10,126 bases of DNA, taken from Verrucomicrobiota bacterium (GTDB lineage: Bacteria; Verrucomicrobiota; Verrucomicrobiia; Opitutales; UBA953). Positions 6,477 through 10,126 of the stretch are shown here, one piece after another. Location of the stretch: positions 1-10,126 of the forward strand of contig RDYO01000094.1 in NCBI GenBank assembly GCA_004293385.1, given 5' to 3'. Each line of letters opens with the position of its first letter. Position 1 is the first letter of the stretch. Both the position numbers and the translations under genes were made by a program. The notes beneath the pieces are model-generated. The model was not told the origin of the DNA. It worked only from the letters and a program-made list of their open reading frames with translations, and did not search any database.

Positions 6477-6827
6477 ATGAATATCATCCAAACTGTTGTC
6501 ATTCAGGGACTAGCGCAGGCTCAGCCTGCCGCCGGTGCGCCCCAGGCCGAGCAAGGTGGCGGCTGGAGCATCCTGATCATGTACGCCCTGCTTTTCGTGG
6601 GCATGTACTTCCTGCTCTTCGCTCCCCAGCGCAAGCGCCAGAAGGAGCTCGAAAAGCTCCAGACCGAGCTCGCCGTGGGCGACAAGGTGCTCGCCGCCGG
6701 TGGTATCTACGGACGCGTCGTCTCCATCAAGGATGACCGCATCACCCTCGAACTCGATTCCGGCCGTCTCGTCGTGCACAAGTCCGCCATCATGGGCAAG
6801 GACGCCGACGCCGTCGTCCAGGCCTGA
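6477..6827 (+). CDS. yajC: Sec translocon accessory protein YajC
   Basis: A 116-residue small membrane protein that associates with SecD and SecF at the SecYEG translocon. It has a Gln/Ala/Gly-rich N-terminal tail (10-29), one membrane helix starting at Trp30 and ending near Phe48, the family motif FAPQRKRQKE just inside the membrane, and a cytosolic domain with VGDKVLAAGGIYGRVVSI, the glycine-rich pattern typical of YajC. The length is normal. I chose the ATG at 6477; the frame extends to a TTG at 6411, but those codons overlap the T-tract of a hairpin. No Shine-Dalgarno precedes it, only an A-rich leader. It heads a unit with secDF 31 nt downstream, as expected for its function. Confidence 0.93.
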   Translation: MNIIQTVVIQGLAQAQPAAGAPQAEQGGGWSILIMYALLFVGMYFLLFAPQRKRQKELEKLQTELAVGDKVLAAGGIYGRVVSIKDDRITLELDSGRLVVHKSAIMGKDADAVVQA

Positions 6828-6858
6828 GGTCATCCACCCCTAAGCCTACCCTGACACT

Positions 6859-9576
6859 ATGACGTCCAGGACCTGGTTCTGGAAGATCGCGGTCTCCCTC
6901 GCTGCCTTGGCTGTCGCCTGGTACGAGTTCCACCCGATCGCTCCGACCCCTCTCGAGCAGTTCGTGCCCACGCAGGTCATCGCGCAGAAGCCTGAATTCG
7001 ACAAGCTCCACGCCGAAGCCCTCGAGCGCGTCAAGCGCTACAAGGACGCCGCCGTCGCCGCCGACCAGAAGTCGGTCTCTTACTTCCAGGCCCTGCGTGA
7101 CATCGGCGAAGGCCGCGGTCGCGCCGCCCCGGTCGACTTCCGTCCGTTCTTCTTCAGCGAAGCCCAGATCGTCCGCGAGCCCGACCAGGCCAAGCGCAAT
7201 GGCATCGTGCTGAAGCAGTTGCTCGTCGGCTCCCAAGGCCGCCTCAAGCTCGGCCTCGACCTGCAGGGCGGGGTATCATTCACCCTCAAGGTCGACCCGA
7301 CCGGCGCCGAATCCGGCGAGAAGACCGCCGGCGACAAGTCGAGCGTCTCCCATGGCGACATGGTCAACCAGGCCCTCCAGGTCATGGAGCAGCGCGTCAA
7401 TCAGTTCGGCGTCGCCGAACCCGTCCTCCGTCCCGTGGGCGATCTCTCCCTCGAGATCCAGCTTCCCGGTGAGGACGCCGCCAATAACCCCGACGTCATC
7501 GATTCGCTGAAGAAGCCGGCCAAGCTCGAGTTCCGCCAGGTGCACCGCACCGAACGTCCGACCGAGACCGAGCGCGAGCACTCCCTGCGTTCCTTGCCCG
7601 TCGACCCGATGCTGGGCTCCGCCTCGGCCATCTCGACCTACGAGGTGCTGACCATCCGCGACGTCGACAACAAGACCGGCGAGGTCCGCGTCACGCGCTA
7701 CTACGTGCGCAAGGCCGCCGACGCCACCGGCAAGATCATCAAGTCCGCCTCGGGTCGCTCCGACGACGGCATCTCCTTCTACGTGGACATGAAGTTCACC
7801 GACGAAGGCTCCAAGAAGTTCGGTGACCTCACCGCCAAGATCGCCGAAGGCAACGGCCGCTCCGTCGGCCAGCTCGCCATCGTCCTCGACGGCAAGCTGC
7901 AGTCCGCGCCGACCGTGCGCGAGGCCATCCGCAGCACCGGCGCCACCATCACGGGTTCGTTCTCCCGCGAAGAAGCCGTCGACCTCGCCAACGTCCTCAA
8001 CAATCCGCTCGAGTTCCCCTTGGTCATCCAGGACGTCACCTCGGTCGGTCCCTCGCTGGCCAAGGACGCCCAGGGCAAGTCCGTCGTGGCCTCGCTGGTC
8101 GCCGTCGGCCTCGTCATCTTCTTCATGGTCGGGTTCTACGTCTGGGGCGGCTTCATCGCCATCCTCGGGATGATCCTCAACCTGCTGATGATCCTCGGCG
8201 CCATGGCCTACTTCGGCGCGACCATCACGCTCCCCGGCGTCGCCGCCTTGGTGCTCACCCTCGGCATGGCCGTCGACGCGAACATCCTCATCTTCGAGCG
8301 CGTGCGCGAAGAGGCCGCCCTCGGCAAGGACCGCTCGGTCGCCCTTCGCGAAGGTTATGCCCGCGCGACGTGGACCATCATCGACGCCAACCTCACGACG
8401 CTCCTCACGGCCTTGATCCTCGTGTTCATGGGCTCCGGTCCCATCCGTGGTTTCGGCATCACGCTGACCATCGGTATCTTCACGACCGTGTTCACGTCCC
8501 TCGTGACCTGCCGCGGCCTCCAGGAACTCGCGCTCTCCCGCGGCGTGATGACGCGCGTCTTCGGCCTGCCGGTCTTCCGTCCGACGCTCGACATCCCGTT
8601 CCTCAAGTTCGCCCGGGTCGCCTTCATCGCCTCCTGGCTGGTCATCGGCCTCGGCCTCACCCAGCTCGCCATCAAGGGCAAGGAAGCCTTCGGTAAGGAC
8701 TTCCGCGGCGGCGAATCCGCCCTCGTCGCGCTGGCTCCCGGCGCCGCCGTCGATACCGGCAAGATCGCCGCGCTCGCCGCTTCCATCGGCCTCGCGGACA
8801 CCACCGTCACCGTCCAGACTCCGGTCGGCGGCGGCGAACCGACCCTCCGCATCGAGACCGAACTCACCAAGGACAAGTCCAAGGGCGAGTTCGCCAACGT
8901 CGCGGCCATCGTCGGAGCCATCCAGGCCAAGAACCCCGAGGTCCTCAAGGACCGCTCCGCTTCGGTCGACAAACTGATGCTCTCCAAGGAAGCCATCGGC
9001 GGTTCCGTCAGCTCGGAGCTGCGCTCCAACGCCGTCTGGTCCGTCATCCTGGCGCTCCTGGGCATCGGTCTCTACGTGTCGCTCCGCTTCGAGGCCGGCT
9101 TCGGCGTCGCGGCCATGGTCGCCACGCTGCACGACGTGCTGCTGACGATCGCGCTCTTCGTCGCCTTCGGCGGCCAGTTCAACGCGACGCTCATCGCGGC
9201 GATCCTGCTGATCATCGGCTACTCCATCAACGACACCATCGTCGTCTTCGACCGAATCCGCGAGGAACTCCAGGCCAACCCCGGCCGCGAGCTCCGCGAC
9301 GTGATCCACTTCGCCATCAACCGCACGCTCTCCCGTACGACGCTCACCGCGGCCACGGTCTTCCTCTGCGCCGTCGCCCTCTGGGCCTTCGGCGCCGGCG
9401 ACGTCCGTCTCTACGGCGAGATCTTCATCTACGGCGTGCTGACCGGAACCTTCTCCTCGATCTTCATCGCGAGCCCCGTTTTCTACTGGTGGCACAAGGG
9501 CGATCGTAAGGGCGTAGACGCCGCGGAACTCCCGCGCACCTACTCCTGGGAGGCGGGCTCCGACAAGGACGCCTAA
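6859..9576 (+). CDS. secDF: Fused protein-export membrane protein SecDF
   Basis: A 905-residue single-chain fusion of SecD and SecF, the RND-type partners that use the proton motive force to complete Sec export on the outer face of the inner membrane. SecD half: membrane helix at 6-22, a linker of about 100 residues, LGLDLQGG (131-138), RVNQFG (179-184) in the periplasmic P1 domain, TSVGPSLAKDAQGKS before a five-helix bundle from about 410, and VDANILIFERVREE with the key Asp473. SecF half begins near residue 583: DFRGG (614-618) replaces the more common DFTGG, then a periplasmic domain and a second helix bundle with INDTIVVFDRIREE (Asp792). Both conserved membrane Asp residues are present, so it should be active. 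The frame is uninterrupted, so this is a genuine fusion. The ATG at 6859 lies directly before the first helix; no Shine-Dalgarno is seen. recJ follows after 14 nt. Confidence 0.96.
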   Translation: MTSRTWFWKIAVSLAALAVAWYEFHPIAPTPLEQFVPTQVIAQKPEFDKLHAEALERVKRYKDAAVAADQKSVSYFQALRDIGEGRGRAAPVDFRPFFFSEAQIVREPDQAKRNGIVLKQLLVGSQGRLKLGLDLQGGVSFTLKVDPTGAESGEKTAGDKSSVSHGDMVNQALQVMEQRVNQFGVAEPVLRPVGDLSLEIQLPGEDAANNPDVIDSLKKPAKLEFRQVHRTERPTETEREHSLRSLPVDPMLGSASAISTYEVLTIRDVDNKTGEVRVTRYYVRKAADATGKIIKSASGRSDDGISFYVDMKFTDEGSKKFGDLTAKIAEGNGRSVGQLAIVLDGKLQSAPTVREAIRSTGATITGSFSREEAVDLANVLNNPLEFPLVIQDVTSVGPSLAKDAQGKSVVASLVAVGLVIFFMVGFYVWGGFIAILGMILNLLMILGAMAYFGATITLPGVAALVLTLGMAVDANILIFERVREEAALGKDRSVALREGYARATWTIIDANLTTLLTALILVFMGSGPIRGFGITLTIGIFTTVFTSLVTCRGLQELALSRGVMTRVFGLPVFRPTLDIPFLKFARVAFIASWLVIGLGLTQLAIKGKEAFGKDFRGGESALVALAPGAAVDTGKIAALAASIGLADTTVTVQTPVGGGEPTLRIETELTKDKSKGEFANVAAIVGAIQAKNPEVLKDRSASVDKLMLSKEAIGGSVSSELRSNAVWSVILALLGIGLYVSLRFEAGFGVAAMVATLHDVLLTIALFVAFGGQFNATLIAAILLIIGYSINDTIVVFDRIREELQANPGRELRDVIHFAINRTLSRTTLTAATVFLCAVALWAFGAGDVRLYGEIFIYGVLTGTFSSIFIASPVFYWWHKGDRKGVDAAELPRTYSWEAGSDKDA

Positions 9577-9590
9577 GGCGCCCCATTCCT

Positions 9591-10126
9591 ATGGCCGCCT
9601 GGTCTCACCGGGCAGCGGACGTCGGGCTTGCCCGACGGATCGCTGCTTCGCTGGGGGTTAGCGAACCCCTGGCCGCCGTCCTCGCCCGTTCCTTCACGGA
9701 CGAGGCCGAGGCGGAGCGTCATCTCCGCCCGCAGCTCGCCCATGTCTCCGACCCGTTCGCGGTCGGCGGCCTGCGCGAGGCCGCCGAGCGTCTTGTCCTC
9801 GCCGCCGCCAAAGGCGAGCGGATCGCCATCCTCGGCGACTACGACGTCGACGGGGTCTCGAGCACCGCGATGCTCGTCCACTTCCTGCGTCGGCTCGGCG
9901 CCAAGCCGGAGTATTTCGTGCCGCGCCGCCTGGAAGAGGGCTACGGTCTCTCGATGGCCGCGCTGGAACGCGTGCTCGCCGAAGCGAAGCCGCAGCTCTT
10001 CGTCGCGCTCGACTGCGGTACCAATTCCAAACCTGAGGTCGAACGCCTCCGCGCCGAAGGTGTCGACGTCATCGTGGTCGACCACCACGTCGCCAAGGAA
10101 TCCCGCGTCTCCTGCACGCTCGTCAA
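9591..10126 (+). CDS. recJ: Single-stranded-DNA exonuclease RecJ, 5' part, cut by the window edge
   Basis: The frame is open from the ATG at 9591 to the window end, 178 complete codons plus two bases; a whole RecJ is usually about 550-600 residues. RecJ is a 5'-to-3' exonuclease of the DHH phosphoesterase family acting in recombination and repair in the cytosol. Visible are an early Trp4, the segment HVSDPFAV, motif I GDYDVDG (82-88) with the metal-binding aspartates 83, 85 and 87, Asp141 in LDCGTNS, and the DHH triplet (164-166). The start is supported by the RecJ-like N terminus and the 14-nt gap from secDF. TAAGG overlapping the secDF stop is a partial Shine-Dalgarno with a long 12-nt spacer. 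It is presumably read from the yajC-secDF promoter. A strong hairpin lies in codons 10-16. Confidence 0.93.
   Translation, partial: MAAWSHRAADVGLARRIAASLGVSEPLAAVLARSFTDEAEAERHLRPQLAHVSDPFAVGGLREAAERLVLAAAKGERIAILGDYDVDGVSSTAMLVHFLRRLGAKPEYFVPRRLEEGYGLSMAALERVLAEAKPQLFVALDCGTNSKPEVERLRAEGVDVIVVDHHVAKESRVSCTLV
9620..9637. repeat. 18-bp inverted repeat, CUUG-tetraloop hairpin inside recJ
   Basis: CGTCGGGCTTGCCCGACG is a palindrome with a 2-nt centre. As RNA it would form a perfect 7-bp stem closed by G(CUUG)C, one of the known extra-stable tetraloops. It begins 29 nt after the A of the recJ start codon and 43 nt after the secDF stop. It could modulate recJ translation or protect the secDF 3' end, or be a chance result of GC-rich coding. 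Confidence 0.5.

Noticed and set aside
7276..9495. 739-codon minus-strand frame opposite secDF
   Set aside because: Low-complexity acidic and Gly-rich translation, a shadow of GC-biased third positions in secDF.
1..10126. CRISPR arrays, insertion sequences, tRNA or rRNA genes, phage or defence genes
   Set aside because: No spaced direct repeats, transposase-like proteins, RNA gene signatures or foreign composition were noticed.

Overview
No previously undescribed system is visible here. The window is a compact, GC-rich stretch of ordinary bacterial housekeeping genes, and all of its recognisable genes look intact. The organism is Gram-negative: there is an outer-membrane beta-barrel protein ending in Phe and a lipoprotein with a lipobox. 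A high GC content, strongly GC-ending codons, a single-chain SecDF with a long linker after its first membrane helix, a barrel protein with a Cys-rich mature N terminus, and start codons almost without Shine-Dalgarno sequences together suggest Verrucomicrobiota (Opitutae-like). That placement is inference and has not been tested by a search.

Layout, left to right. Positions 1-266 hold no confident gene, only GC-rich hairpins and possibly the tail of an upstream gene. A predicted outer-membrane beta-barrel protein (267-1232) follows, closed by a textbook intrinsic terminator (1257-1295). Next is a two-gene queuosine-precursor unit, queD (1371-1805) and queE (1808-2491), 2 nt apart. carA (2603-3760), the glutaminase subunit of carbamoyl-phosphate synthase, comes next, with a small unrecognised lipoprotein gene (3772-4284) 11 nt behind it. 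The potassium transporter gene kup lies on the minus strand (4288-6348) and converges on the lipoprotein gene with only 3 nt between them.

A 128-nt divergent intergenic region (6349-6476) separates kup from a plus-strand protein-export unit: yajC (6477-6827), fused secDF (6859-9576), then the 5' part of recJ (9591 to the window edge). The divergent region carries an 8-bp hairpin with a T-tract and a candidate -10 box.

How the genes work together: YajC and SecDF are accessory parts of the Sec translocon that would export proteins such as the two envelope proteins here. QueD and QueE make consecutive intermediates of 7-deazaguanine synthesis. The yajC-secDF-recJ order resembles arrangements known in distant bacteria. 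The points most worth a second look are the general absence of Shine-Dalgarno sequences, the CPCGC mature N terminus of the barrel protein, the unusual SecDF linker and its DFRGG variant, the CUUG-tetraloop hairpin at the start of recJ, and the hairpin in the kup/yajC divergent region.
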